Below, in pieces: positions 8,649 through 17,311 of a DNA stretch of 55,626 nt. Under the pieces are notes generated by a model. It saw only the letters and a program-made list of their open reading frames with translations, had not been told where the DNA came from and ran no database searches. The translations under genes and the position numbers were made by a program. Where the stretch lies: NCBI GenBank assembly GCA_022361195.1, contig JAKSBJ010000122.1:1-55626 (forward strand), given 5' to 3'. The stretch's first letter is position 1; each line of letters begins with the position of its first letter. Source of the stretch: Flavobacteriales bacterium (GTDB lineage Bacteria > Bacteroidota > Bacteroidia > Flavobacteriales_D > Crocinitomicaceae).

Positions 8649-9674
8649 ATGAAAAAAACCGGTGTTCTCTTAATCAATTTAGGTACTCCTGACAGTCCAT
8701 CAACAGGAGATGTAAGAAAATATCTTCGTGAATTCTTAAATGATCCTAGGGTTATTGATATTTCTGCTTTTGGACGCTTTATGCTCGTAAATGGAATTAT
8801 TGTTCCTTTAAGAGCTCCAAAATCCGCCAAATTGTACAAAGAACTCTGGAACATGTGGGATGGAGAATCTCCTTTATGGACTTTTGGAAAAAAATTAAAA
8901 CAGCTCAGTCAGGAACGTTTTAAGGAAGAAGAAAATGTCACAGTACATTTTGCTATGCGCTATCAAAACCCTTCACTTGATAAAGTCTTGGAGGAAATGA
9001 AAGAGTTAGCTTATGATCAAATAATCATTCTTCCTTTATTTCCTCATAATGCATCTGCCTCTACCGGTTCTGCTATTGAAAAAGCTCTCAAGATAATTAA
9101 TAAATGGTGGAGTATTCCTGACATAAAAGTTATTTCAGCCTTTTATAATCATCCAAAGTATATTGATGCCTTTGTTGAAAAAGCATTAATGCACCAATTG
9201 GATGAATATGATCATATTTTGTTTTCTTATCATGGTTTGCCAGAAAGACAAATTGATAAAGTACATCCAAAATTAAAATGTTCAGATTGTAATTGTGATC
9301 AGGAATTTAATGAGGACTATAAGCTTTGTTACCGTAACGAATGTTATGAAACCAGTCGACTTATAGCTGAAAAGCTTGGTTTAGAAGCCGATCGGTACAC
9401 CAGTTGTTTCCAGTCTCGTTTAGGAAAAACACCTTGGTTAACACCTTACTCAGATCAGGTCGTTGAAGAACTAGCCAAAGAGGGAAAAAAGAAAATACTA
9501 GCTTTCTCAGCAGCTTTTATTGCTGACTGTTTAGAGACCTCTTATGAGATTGGAGTAGAATACCAGGAAATTTTCGAAGAACATGGTGGCGAAAAAGTTC
9601 AATTAGTAGAAAGTTTAAATGACAGTTCTACCTGGGTTGATTGTGTTGAAGAACTGTTGAGAGGTGAAATGTAG
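8649..9674 (+). CDS. hemH: ferrochelatase
   Basis: A 341-residue enzyme that inserts ferrous iron into the porphyrin ring, the last step of haem synthesis in the classical pathway. The N-terminus (GVLLINLGTPDSP) and the active-site His in SYHGLPERQ (near residue 195) are typical, as are SRLGKTPWLTPYSD and the late acidic ADCLETSYEIGVEYQEIF, which supplies the metal-path Glu residues. A Cys-rich insert after the active-site His (KCSDCNCD, then LCYRNEC, about 211-232) could hold an iron-sulfur cluster as in some bacterial ferrochelatases, but related Bacteroidota proteins may simply keep it as a structural loop. Likely transcribed from the adjacent TATCTTTG element. Confidence 0.95.
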   Translation: MKKTGVLLINLGTPDSPSTGDVRKYLREFLNDPRVIDISAFGRFMLVNGIIVPLRAPKSAKLYKELWNMWDGESPLWTFGKKLKQLSQERFKEEENVTVHFAMRYQNPSLDKVLEEMKELAYDQIIILPLFPHNASASTGSAIEKALKIINKWWSIPDIKVISAFYNHPKYIDAFVEKALMHQLDEYDHILFSYHGLPERQIDKVHPKLKCSDCNCDQEFNEDYKLCYRNECYETSRLIAEKLGLEADRYTSCFQSRLGKTPWLTPYSDQVVEELAKEGKKKILAFSAAFIADCLETSYEIGVEYQEIFEEHGGEKVQLVESLNDSSTWVDCVEELLRGEM

Positions 9675-9746
9675 CCCCTACTCTATCCTTTACTAATCTT
9701 TGTCGAGTTTATGAGCAAGCTCATCTGCTGAGAACTACTTTGCCTG

Positions 9747-9754
9747 TACCTTTG
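9747..9754 (+). promoter_or_regulatory. -7 element TACCTTTG ahead of plsC
   Basis: An exact TAnnTTTG match, four bases (CACA) before the proposed ATC start at 9759. The same four-base spacing is seen before the sigma-factor and histidine-kinase genes. A small palindrome (ATGAGC-AA-GCTCAT, 9711-9724) sits just upstream and could be an operator. Confidence 0.5.
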
Positions 9755-9758
9755 CACA

Positions 9759-10493
9759 ATCAAAAAACTGGCATCGTACATATTAACTCCCATTTTCTTT
9801 TTCTTCTTTGGATTAATCCTTCTATTGTTCCACCCTTTACAGGTGATTTTTAGAATAAGCTTCGGAAGCAAAGTACATGATAAGGTTGTGAGCGTTTTGA
9901 ATCTTTTCTTAATGCGATCATTGGCAATTTTGGGAACTACTTTTACCTTCAACAACTTTAAAACTCTTCCTAAAAACGTTCCACTCATTATCATCAGTAA
10001 TCACCAAAGTATGTGGGACATTCCTCCACTTATGTGGAAATTCAGAAAACATCGTCCCAAGTTTATTGCTAAAAAGGAACTCAGTCGTTTCATTCCAAGC
10101 ATCTCTTATAACTTAAGATATGGAGGATCTATTGGAATTGACAGAAGTCAACCCAAGGAGGCTATTGAACAAATCAAGAGCTTTGCCAAAAACATTCGTA
10201 AAAACAATTTCTCAGTTTGTATTTTCCCTGAGGGGACACGTAATCCAAATGGTAAAGTAGGTCCTTTTAAATTCTCAGGAATTGAAGCCATGGTCAATGA
10301 AATGCCCAACGCACTTTTAGTTCCTGTAGCAATTAGGAATACTGGAAAAATTGATAACACAAAGAGCTTCTTTCGTCGATTAGGAGTAAGAGTATCCTAT
10401 ACCTTGCTAGAAACACGAAAAATTTCTACTAATTCAGTAGAAGAAGAATTGGAAGACATTCGGGAAAAGATTATTGAAATAGCAGAGCAATAA
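9759..10493 (+). CDS. plsC: 1-acyl-sn-glycerol-3-phosphate acyltransferase (PlsC family), ATC start
   Basis: A 244-residue membrane-associated acyltransferase that acylates lysophosphatidate in phospholipid synthesis. NHQSMWD is the HX4D catalytic box and FPEGTR the substrate-binding box. The N-terminus has a hydrophobic anchor (YILTPIFFFFFGLILLLFHP). No ATG, GTG or TTG lies between the upstream stop at 9729 and codon 23 (TTG at 9825). Starting at 9825 would delete the anchor, which PlsC relatives in this phylum keep. The frame reads naturally from ATC at 9759 (IKKLASYILTP), four bases after a TACCTTTG element, so I take ATC as the initiator or as a mutated ATG. It lies 84 bp after hemH. Confidence 0.8.
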   Translation: MKKLASYILTPIFFFFFGLILLLFHPLQVIFRISFGSKVHDKVVSVLNLFLMRSLAILGTTFTFNNFKTLPKNVPLIIISNHQSMWDIPPLMWKFRKHRPKFIAKKELSRFIPSISYNLRYGGSIGIDRSQPKEAIEQIKSFAKNIRKNNFSVCIFPEGTRNPNGKVGPFKFSGIEAMVNEMPNALLVPVAIRNTGKIDNTKSFFRRLGVRVSYTLLETRKISTNSVEEELEDIREKIIEIAEQ

Positions 10494-10625
10494 ACCAACC
10501 TTTGGAAATTTAATCTTGGCATAAGTCGATTTTAATTTCGATCAAGAACAGTTCAATTCATAAAGATCATCACCTTTTCTTATTTTAGCCTGTTACATTG
10601 AATGGTTGTTTGTTAATAGAAAGAA

Positions 10626-10645
10626 CACTTTTAAACGTAAAAGTG
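10626..10645. repeat. inverted repeat CACTTTT-N6-AAAAGTG
   Basis: A perfect 7-bp inverted repeat with the six-base spacer AAACGT, in the 214-bp gap before yebC. It is 36 bases upstream of a TATATTTG element (10681-10688) and could be an operator or an mRNA hairpin. Nothing else in the gap is recognisable. Confidence 0.4.
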
Positions 10646-10707
10646 GAACAACGAACTCCTGCCATTTTTCGTTGAATTATTATATTTGGAACTAAAGAAA
10701 AATCTAT

Positions 10708-11421
10708 ATGGGAAGAGCATTTGAATTTAGAAAAGCACGTAAAATGAAAAGATGGGGACAAATGTCCAAAACCTTTACCAAAATTGGTCGTGAGATCAGT
10801 AAGGCGGTAAAAGATGGTGGACCTGATCCCGACAGTAATTCCAGACTACGTGTGATCATTCAAAATGCCAAGGCAGCCAATATGCCAAAAGACAATATTG
10901 AGCGTGCCATCAAAAAAGCTTCTGATAAAAACACGGAAAACTGGGAAGAACGTGTTTATGAAGGATACGCTCAATTTGGGATTGCCATTTTAGTAGAAAC
11001 ACTTACTGATAACCCAACTCGTACAGTTGCTAACGTTAGAGCATGCTTTAATAAATGCGACGGGACACTGGGAACTACCGGAAGTTTAGATTTTGCTTTT
11101 GATCGTAAATGCATGTTCAAAATAGAAGCTGGAGAAATTGATGTAGAAGAATTTGAATTTGAAATGATTGATCATGGAGCTGAAGAGATCGATAAGGATG
11201 AAGAAGAAAATGAGATTATCATTTACGGACAGTTCCAGGATTTTGGAAATATTCAAGCTGCATTAGAAGAAAAAGGAATTGAAATTAAAGAAGCAAATCT
11301 TGAACGAGTTCCAACTGATACTAAAGAATTAACTCCTGAACAAGAAGAAGAGGTGAATAAGCTGATTGAACGTTTAGAAGATGACGATGACGTTCAGCAG
11401 GTTTTCCACACCATGGCCTAA
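10708..11421 (+). CDS. yebC: YebC/PmpR-family protein (translation or transcription factor)
   Basis: A 237-residue three-domain cytoplasmic protein. The N-terminus MGRAFEFRKARKMKRWGQMS is the Bacteroidota form of the YebC/TACO1 signature, followed by KTFTKIGREISKAVKDGG and the helix NMPKDNIERAIKKAS. The middle and C-terminal alpha/beta domains are acidic. The family includes DNA-binding repressors (PmpR) and ribosome-associated factors that relieve stalling at proline stretches. Which role applies here cannot be told. A TATATTTG element lies 19 bases before the ATG. Confidence 0.92.
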   Translation: MGRAFEFRKARKMKRWGQMSKTFTKIGREISKAVKDGGPDPDSNSRLRVIIQNAKAANMPKDNIERAIKKASDKNTENWEERVYEGYAQFGIAILVETLTDNPTRTVANVRACFNKCDGTLGTTGSLDFAFDRKCMFKIEAGEIDVEEFEFEMIDHGAEEIDKDEEENEIIIYGQFQDFGNIQAALEEKGIEIKEANLERVPTDTKELTPEQEEEVNKLIERLEDDDDVQQVFHTMA

Positions 11422-11464
11422 TCAGGCACAGAATTTGTTACTTTCATGGTCAAATCCATTGATC

Positions 11465-12037
11465 ATGAAATCATTACTTCTAATTTTTTCTTTATTCATC
11501 ACCTTCTTTTCGTTTTCACAAAAGGATGATGGGATTGTTTTGACCATTACCATAGACAGCAGTTTTAATCATGGTTATACAACTTATCGAATAACAGAAA
11601 TAAGAGAAAAGGATGGTGTTAAGCACGGAGATTATAAAATCTATTCGTATAACTCCTTAAATCCAGAAAAAAAGGACAGTATTATTCGCAAATACCATAA
11701 AGGTAGATTGATTCAGTTCAATACTTATTATGTTTCTTCCAATAACACCGAAAGTCATTATAGAGGAAAAGATGAAAAAGTAAAATCTGTTGAACGTTTT
11801 GATGTTGATGGCAACCTAATCTATCGTAAAAAGATGGGACTTTTTAAACGAGGAAAAGAATTCCTCTATCATACCAATGGTGAATTAGCACAGAAAACAA
11901 AGTTGAAATGGAAAACTGAACGGGTTGGCTGCGCTTTAGTGGAGAAAGATATTCTTACGCAATCTAAGATTGTCCGATACGATGAAAGTGGAAAGAAAAT
12001 AAAAAAAGGAAAATCATCCAAAGCTCATTTGATTTAG
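11465..12037 (+). CDS. exported protein with MORN/YwqK-like repeats
   Basis: A 190-residue protein with a clear signal peptide (MKSLLLIFSLFITFFSFSQ). The ATG at 11465 is used because earlier in-frame starts lie inside yebC and ahead of the signal sequence. The mature part has short beta-hairpin units of the type GVKHGDYKIYSY, YHKGRLIQFNTYY, VDGNLIYRKK and HTNGELAQKTKLK. These resemble the MORN_2 units of YwqK-like proteins, which are common and mostly uncharacterised in Bacteroidota. It starts 43 bp after yebC and ends 3 bp before the next gene, so the two small genes are probably cotranscribed. Confidence 0.55.
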   Translation: MKSLLLIFSLFITFFSFSQKDDGIVLTITIDSSFNHGYTTYRITEIREKDGVKHGDYKIYSYNSLNPEKKDSIIRKYHKGRLIQFNTYYVSSNNTESHYRGKDEKVKSVERFDVDGNLIYRKKMGLFKRGKEFLYHTNGELAQKTKLKWKTERVGCALVEKDILTQSKIVRYDESGKKIKKGKSSKAHLI

Positions 12038-12040
12038 GAG

Positions 12041-12325
12041 ATGCCGACTTTATTCTTTTATCTATCAATTGTTTTGGCCTTAGTCAATATCATTCTATTG
12101 ATTTTAACCACTGTTCGTAAACAAATTTCTGTAGGAGGACTAGTAGCAGTCATTTTATTTGCAGCACTTCTCCCTTCATTAATTGCATTGGTAATTGACA
12201 CCTCCAGTTCAGGCTATGGATCGGATGTTGGACGCAAAATAGCAACTTCTTCCTACATCTATTTTGCCGACATGCTTATTGTCTTTTTGTTCCTTATGAA
12301 GCAAAGCCAAAAAGATCGTTTTTGA
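12041..12325 (+). CDS. small three-helix membrane protein
   Basis: A 94-residue protein with three predicted TM helices (about 3-24, 32-53 and 70-88: FFYLSIVLALVNIILLILTT, VGGLVAVILFAALLPSLIAL, YFADMLIVFLFLM). I do not recognise a family. It begins 3 bp after the preceding exported protein and its TGA ends 1 bp from the stop codon of the convergent T9SS gene, leaving no room for a separate terminator. Confidence 0.6.
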   Translation: MPTLFFYLSIVLALVNIILLILTTVRKQISVGGLVAVILFAALLPSLIALVIDTSSSGYGSDVGRKIATSSYIYFADMLIVFLFLMKQSQKDRF

Positions 12326-12326
12326 C

Positions 12327-14735
12327 CTACTTCCCGCTTCCAATAATCTGTACAGTACCTTGCCCGGCAAAAGGCTCTCCAGCCTCAGATGTTCCTTCGT
12401 AAATGTAAAAGTAAGTTCCGTCTCTGCAAATAGATCCACTTTTGTCTTTACCATCCCAGCCATCAGTAATTCCATTGAGTTCGGTAATTTGATTTCCCCA
12501 ACGGTTAACAATGGTACAATGGAAAGTTTGTACTCCTTGAGCCAGAATACCGAAGGTGAAGACATCATTAATTCCGTCACCATCAGGAGTAAAGATATTT
12601 GGTGGAACCACTTTTAGTGGATCAAATACTGTAATGGTTTTACATGTTTCATGCTCACATCCATTTTTATTTTGAATTTTTAGACAAACATCGTAGGTTC
12701 CTCCCTCGGTATAACAAGTATCAAATACAGTATAATATTCTTCATCTTGATGAAGGGTGGTTTGCGCATCCGGAGCGTTAAAATTCCACCAGAAAGTAGA
12801 ATCTCCATCCGAATCAGCTTCTTCATCGGTAAAATACATGGATTGGTTAATAAGATCTACACAAACAGTAGCTGTTCCTTCTAGGTTCCCATTGAGTTGT
12901 TGAGAAACAACATCAAATTCAGAAGTTGGATTCAACGAATCCAAGACAATAAGTTGTGTTAAAACACAGCCATTATTATCAGTAACGGTCATTTCATAAT
13001 CTCCGGGATTTAATCCTCCCCAGGTTGTATTAACCGAGGTAGCTCCGGTTCCTAGGTTCTCCCAGAGGTAAGTATAATCTGGGGTTCCTCCGGTTGCTGC
13101 TGCGTATACTTGTCCGCTACCACTTTGGTAATGATACAGTCTACAATAAGCTGGTTGATATCCAATTTCGGAGAACTCCAGCATAGGAGGCTCTGTAATC
13201 GTAAAAGTAGTTGACCCCGGGCAACCTGCACTATCCGTAATATCCAATTCGTACTCTCCGGCCACTAATCCACCAATCGAATCCAATTCAGGACCATTTT
13301 CTCCGGTAGACCAGATGTAAACAATCAAATCTTTTGGTCCCTGAGCATTAATCACTGTATCTGCAATAGCATATCCGGTAGCATCACCATGACAAGCCAC
13401 ATGACCTAGATTCATTTCAATTTCCATCGAATCTGGATCATCGATAAAAACTGAGCTGGTAATGACGCAACCATCATTGTCCATAATTTCAAAATAATAC
13501 CAGCCTTCCGGTAAACTATTCGCTGTATTGGAATTATCCACATTTACTACCTCGTCATCTTCATTGGTAATTTCAAAGGTGATTGGAGCTTCACCTCCAA
13601 TTAAATCAACCGTTACCGATCCGTCCGAATAACCAAAACAAGTTGGATCACTTCCGTAAAAATCTCCGGCCATACCACAAGGTCCTCCGCCTGTAACAAC
13701 AATATCAATACAATCCTGATCATCACAAGGATCAACTCCTACATCATAACAAATAGTATGCGTACCTGGTCCAGCAACAGCAGGATTAAACTCTCCTGTT
13801 GTGGAATTAATACATCCTCCACAAGAAGCCGACCAGCTTCCTCCTGGAGGAGTTGCCGATAAAGTCTCAGAAGCCGAACTTGTGGTATAAGGCCCAGCAG
13901 GTGTAACAGCAGCAGTTGGAGCTGAAAAAACATTTACAGTCACAACATCTGTACTTACACAACCTCCAACAGGGTCAGTAGCTGTAACCGTATAGTCAGT
14001 ACTACCACTTGGCGGCGTAAAAGCATCTCCATCCGTTACTCCTCCGCTCCAACTTAAATCAGCCCCATCAGGATTATCAGCTGTTAAAGTAACCATTGAT
14101 CCTTCACAAACACTCACATCATCTCCGGCATCAATTGACGGTAAATCGGAACAAGCTATTTGAACATTATCTATACGCCATGCCTCAGAACCTGCCCAAG
14201 TTTGAACAGTAATACGAATTTGCATGCTGGTTCCTCCCGGAATACATCCTGTAGAATAGGTCATCGTTCCCCCATCAATATCATCTGCCTGAATGACGGC
14301 CACATCTGCACAATCACCCGCACAAAAGAAAGCATCCGGTGGGGTTTCCCATCCTCCACCATCAATATTATACTCCAACATCACCCAGTCTACCGAATTA
14401 CAACCTGTACCACAATCTTCCATGGTACCAATGTCTTCCAAATCAAAACTAATTTCAATTTTATCGCAACTGCTAATGTCAATATCTGAAGAGGTCCAGT
14501 CAGCCGGACCGTTCGTGTCTAAGCCTTCTAATGCTCCTCCGGTAATTTCAAAATAATCTCCTCCTACACAAGCAGGACAAGTCGCTGTCCAACTCACTCC
14601 CCCAAGATCATCGGTTCCGGTGGTTGCGCCATCGCCTTCGTCAAAAGTTTCGGTAAAAACAGTTTGTGAATTAGCCATTTTTCCAAACAAAAAGGCAGCA
14701 AAAAATAAAGCTGTAAAAAGATACTTAACGTTCAT
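12327..14735 (-). CDS. T9SS type B-sorted multidomain surface protein
   Basis: An 802-residue exported protein. It has a signal peptide (MNVKYLFTALFFAAFLFGKMANSQ), a Cys-containing jelly-roll-like N-terminal region (about 27-195), a PKD/Ig-like domain (DAGDDVSVCEGSMVTLTADNP onward, about 200-270), SprB-like repeats (DPTCFGYSDGSVTVDLIGG; HVACHGDATGYA; YTYLWENLGTG) and a C-terminal gliding-motility-type sorting domain (709-802: PPNIFTPDGDGINDVF, NRWGNQ, WDGKDKSG, DGTYFYIYEG). The last is the T9SS type B signal, so the protein should cross the outer membrane and be displayed or released. Family relatives act in adhesion or gliding. It is convergent with the small membrane protein, with 1 bp between stop codons. 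Confidence 0.88.
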   Translation of the reverse strand: MNVKYLFTALFFAAFLFGKMANSQTVFTETFDEGDGATTGTDDLGGVSWTATCPACVGGDYFEITGGALEGLDTNGPADWTSSDIDISSCDKIEISFDLEDIGTMEDCGTGCNSVDWVMLEYNIDGGGWETPPDAFFCAGDCADVAVIQADDIDGGTMTYSTGCIPGGTSMQIRITVQTWAGSEAWRIDNVQIACSDLPSIDAGDDVSVCEGSMVTLTADNPDGADLSWSGGVTDGDAFTPPSGSTDYTVTATDPVGGCVSTDVVTVNVFSAPTAAVTPAGPYTTSSASETLSATPPGGSWSASCGGCINSTTGEFNPAVAGPGTHTICYDVGVDPCDDQDCIDIVVTGGGPCGMAGDFYGSDPTCFGYSDGSVTVDLIGGEAPITFEITNEDDEVVNVDNSNTANSLPEGWYYFEIMDNDGCVITSSVFIDDPDSMEIEMNLGHVACHGDATGYAIADTVINAQGPKDLIVYIWSTGENGPELDSIGGLVAGEYELDITDSAGCPGSTTFTITEPPMLEFSEIGYQPAYCRLYHYQSGSGQVYAAATGGTPDYTYLWENLGTGATSVNTTWGGLNPGDYEMTVTDNNGCVLTQLIVLDSLNPTSEFDVVSQQLNGNLEGTATVCVDLINQSMYFTDEEADSDGDSTFWWNFNAPDAQTTLHQDEEYYTVFDTCYTEGGTYDVCLKIQNKNGCEHETCKTITVFDPLKVVPPNIFTPDGDGINDVFTFGILAQGVQTFHCTIVNRWGNQITELNGITDGWDGKDKSGSICRDGTYFYIYEGTSEAGEPFAGQGTVQIIGSGK

Positions 14736-14760
14736 ATATGAATCTCAATCAAAAAAGCGG

Positions 14761-14783
14761 TTTGGTTCGGAATAAGAACCAAA
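14761..14783 (-). terminator. hairpin followed by T6 in the leader of the type B gene
   Basis: TTTGGTTC and GAACCAAA form an 8-bp stem with a 7-base loop. Read on the minus strand, the stem is followed by CCGC and then six T residues, the form of an intrinsic terminator. It lies only about 25 bases before the ATG at 14735. It may end transcription arriving from the peptidase-like gene 180 bp upstream, or act as an attenuator for the surface protein. Confidence 0.4.
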
Positions 14784-14815
14784 AAGAATAAAAGAATTTA
14801 ACTCTAAGCTTTTAG

Positions 14816-14829
14816 CCGATAATTATCGG
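14816..14829. repeat. palindrome CCGATAATTATCGG
   Basis: A perfect 14-bp palindrome in the 230-bp gap between two leftward genes. Its core matches two other palindromes in the window (20240-20257 and 23674-23697), which differ at the centre (GT for AT). The three look like members of one dispersed intergenic family. Confidence 0.5.
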
Positions 14830-14965
14830 TTTTGAAGTTATATTCCTGCATGGTTTCGATACGTTTGTAAGTAAACGTTCTCAAGGAGATCATGCTGGAA
14901 CTTATGATAAAGATAAGGAGATATAAGCTGAATTGAAAATGCGAAACCGTTAAGTTTTCATTAAG

Positions 14966-15727
14966 TTATTTTTCTTGCAAGGCATGCATCACCAAATCAA
15001 TGAGTTTTAACTGCTCATCAAAATGTCCTTTTTGGGCTTCGATATTAATATATGGAATATTGCGTTGTCCACAGTAAACAGAGAGGGATCCGTCATTAAC
15101 GCACTGTTCATTGTCTTGCAAAATGACATTTAAGTCAAGCGCTTTAAATTTGGTAAAATAAGCTGGAACAGTAGTATAAATAAAATCATCAGCATCCCAG
15201 GCTTCACTGATGTGAATATCTGCTGTATTTTCAGCTTCATCTCCACCTGGCAAATAACTTTTGATGGTATAATTCACATCTGTATTATTGTGCATAGCGA
15301 TGATGATTTTTTCGTGAGAGATGTGAGTTAAAAGAGAATTCGCGAGCCTTTTAGCTGCTCTTGCCGCTCGATACGAAAACTGGCTTTGTTTTTTTAATGT
15401 TGCTTTTCGGCCTTTTGCAGTAAAAATCCGATTCGGATCTACGATATATTCCTTTCCGTTTAGTTGATAACTTACATTACGACTTTTTAGATGTGCCAGG
15501 CGAATGAAATTGAGTGGTCGATCTTCGGCATATTTTTCAACAGCATCAATGCTGGTTTGCTCATCTTCATGCACATTGATAAACAAAATTGAATCATTCG
15601 TAGCTCCAAATTGACGAATGATTTTAACGGTGGATTCCCCCAAGCTAATTGTTGATTCCATTTTAGATCCTTTTTGAGCAACTGCACCCAATGAAAGAAA
15701 AACAATAAGGGTTGCAATGATTTTCAT
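14966..15727 (-). CDS. exported M14-like (zinc carboxypeptidase fold) protein
   Basis: A 253-residue protein with a signal peptide (MKIIATLIVFLSLGAVAQ). Four sites line up in order with the M14 metallocarboxypeptidase active site: NVHEDE (HxxE zinc ligands, near 51-54), VDPNRIFT (cf. the DLNRNF substrate-carboxylate site, about 97-104), AMHNN (third zinc ligand His, near 145) and NIEAQ (catalytic Glu position, near 230). Total length is short for the family and no sorting domain is present, so it would act in the periplasm. The match is by motif only; a cell-wall or peptide amidase role is inference. It is one of four consecutive leftward genes with sizeable gaps, probably transcribed separately. 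Confidence 0.5.
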   Translation of the reverse strand: MKIIATLIVFLSLGAVAQKGSKMESTISLGESTVKIIRQFGATNDSILFINVHEDEQTSIDAVEKYAEDRPLNFIRLAHLKSRNVSYQLNGKEYIVDPNRIFTAKGRKATLKKQSQFSYRAARAAKRLANSLLTHISHEKIIIAMHNNTDVNYTIKSYLPGGDEAENTADIHISEAWDADDFIYTTVPAYFTKFKALDLNVILQDNEQCVNDGSLSVYCGQRNIPYINIEAQKGHFDEQLKLIDLVMHALQEK

Positions 15728-15946
15728 CTGTTGAATTTAAATGCAATTTAATGCATTTAGGAATGGAAAAGAAAAAGGAGATTAAAGATTTATTAACCGC
15801 ACCAAAAGGATAAGAAAACGCCAAATTCTGGCAATTGATTAGAAATTACCACTTCTCCCTCTTCCCTACTAGAAGTGCCGAAGCTTTCGTTAAGGGAAAA
15901 GAGAGAAAGTAGTAATAAACTATGAAATAAAGATCTTACTTTTTCT

Positions 15947-17224
15947 CTACTCTTTGATAAAATGAGTCGTTGAAATGTTTTGTGCACTGAATAAACGTAG
16001 GATATAACTTCCGGACGTTAATTCTTCAATACTTATTGTTCCACCAGTTTCACCTGAATTCACCAATTTTCCAACTGAATCGTAGATTTCGAAAGTTCCG
16101 GCTTCCAGACCTTCGACGTTTAACACATTTGTAGCTGGATTTGGATAAACTGTCATTACAACTTCATTCATTTCCTCTACGGTTGAAGTACCGTCCAAAC
16201 AGGTTAATCCAGAAGATGGGAATGTGACATTACCAGCTCCACCACCAGTTTCCATTGCATTTACTTCTCCGTAATAATCAGGACCAACTAAATAAGGATA
16301 AGCCGGTACTCCATCTTCGTCCATGGTAACAAAATAGGCATAGATCCCATCGGGAAATTCTGGTGTATAACAAAAACGTCCGTTATACTCATCCAAATGT
16401 CCCAACATATCCACATACTCATAGTCCTCCCAGTAAGTTCCTAAAGGAAAAGCAGTAAAGTCTGATGGCCCTGGAGGTGTAGACATACTTCCATCAGGTA
16501 AAACGGTACGATCTGTAATGGATCTCAACTGATAGCTGGATTCTATTCTAACAATAGGCGAACTAGCATCTGTTGGATTCTGATGTCCGTAAGGGCCATA
16601 AATAGGAAATCCATCAAAAGCCCAACCTATGATTGGTGAATGTGTTGTAGCTGGATCGTCATACAAATAAATGGGTGTTGCGTGATAATGGTAGTTTCCT
16701 CCACCATCAGGATGTCCGGCTCCTGTCGGATCCATTGTTTCTCCTTCTGAAGCCCATGCATCACCATTCCACAAACCATCACCCATATTGTTGTTTTCAT
16801 TTTCAGAAGCATCATACGAACGACCATCTCCCGTACCGTATAATTTGATTCCATTTACAGCAATTCCCAATGCTCCTCCAAAGGGTTGAGCTGTCTTTGG
16901 CCCGGTTTCTTCAACTGGGTATCGGGGAATTCGATATTGACTTTCTTGTGCTTCAGGTTCGTTTGGATTCATGAGCCAGGGTCCCATTAAATACTCCGGT
17001 AAATTCAAGGTTCTTACATAAACATAATCGTCATCATAACAAACCCGGGTACAGTTAACGGAATCGTCCATTACAACCGTTTCTGTTGTAGGTGGTGGTC
17101 CTGGAAAGTATTCATAAGTAGCAGTGGCTCCATCTGTATTTAATAAAAAGGACTCTGCTAAAGGAAATTGGCCAAATGCAGGCACAAGGGGCCCCATAAA
17201 AAAAAGCGTCGCAATTTTTTTCAT
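15947..17224 (-). CDS. YHYH-domain protein with T9SS type A sorting signal
   Basis: A 425-residue exported protein. It has a signal peptide (MKKIATLFFMGPLVPAFGQ), a YHYH domain centred on GNYHYH (178-181) with downstream HSPIIGWAFDGFPIYGPYG, and a C-terminal sorting domain (about 357-425: VYPNPATNVLNVEG, EIYDSVGKLV, LTSGSYILRLF). The YHYH family is uncharacterised; its His, Tyr and Asp residues suggest a metal site. The type A sorting domain sends it through the T9SS to the cell surface. The 219-bp gap downstream holds no gene. Confidence 0.88.
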   Translation of the reverse strand: MKKIATLFFMGPLVPAFGQFPLAESFLLNTDGATATYEYFPGPPPTTETVVMDDSVNCTRVCYDDDYVYVRTLNLPEYLMGPWLMNPNEPEAQESQYRIPRYPVEETGPKTAQPFGGALGIAVNGIKLYGTGDGRSYDASENENNNMGDGLWNGDAWASEGETMDPTGAGHPDGGGNYHYHATPIYLYDDPATTHSPIIGWAFDGFPIYGPYGHQNPTDASSPIVRIESSYQLRSITDRTVLPDGSMSTPPGPSDFTAFPLGTYWEDYEYVDMLGHLDEYNGRFCYTPEFPDGIYAYFVTMDEDGVPAYPYLVGPDYYGEVNAMETGGGAGNVTFPSSGLTCLDGTSTVEEMNEVVMTVYPNPATNVLNVEGLEAGTFEIYDSVGKLVNSGETGGTISIEELTSGSYILRLFSAQNISTTHFIKE

Positions 17225-17311
17225 AATTAATCTATTTATTAGGTTGTTTTAAATCCTGAAACTCCAAACTAGGATACTGAAGTCTCAATTCTATTTTTCT
17301 TATCGTTATGC

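Noticed and set aside
12360..14556. Rightward frames inside the T9SS type B gene
   Set aside because: Antisense frames of a Gly/Asp/Thr-rich coding sequence; no independent evidence.
15793..15987. 64-codon leftward frame after the YHYH gene
   Set aside because: It overlaps the end of the YHYH gene in another frame and has the composition of a chance frame.
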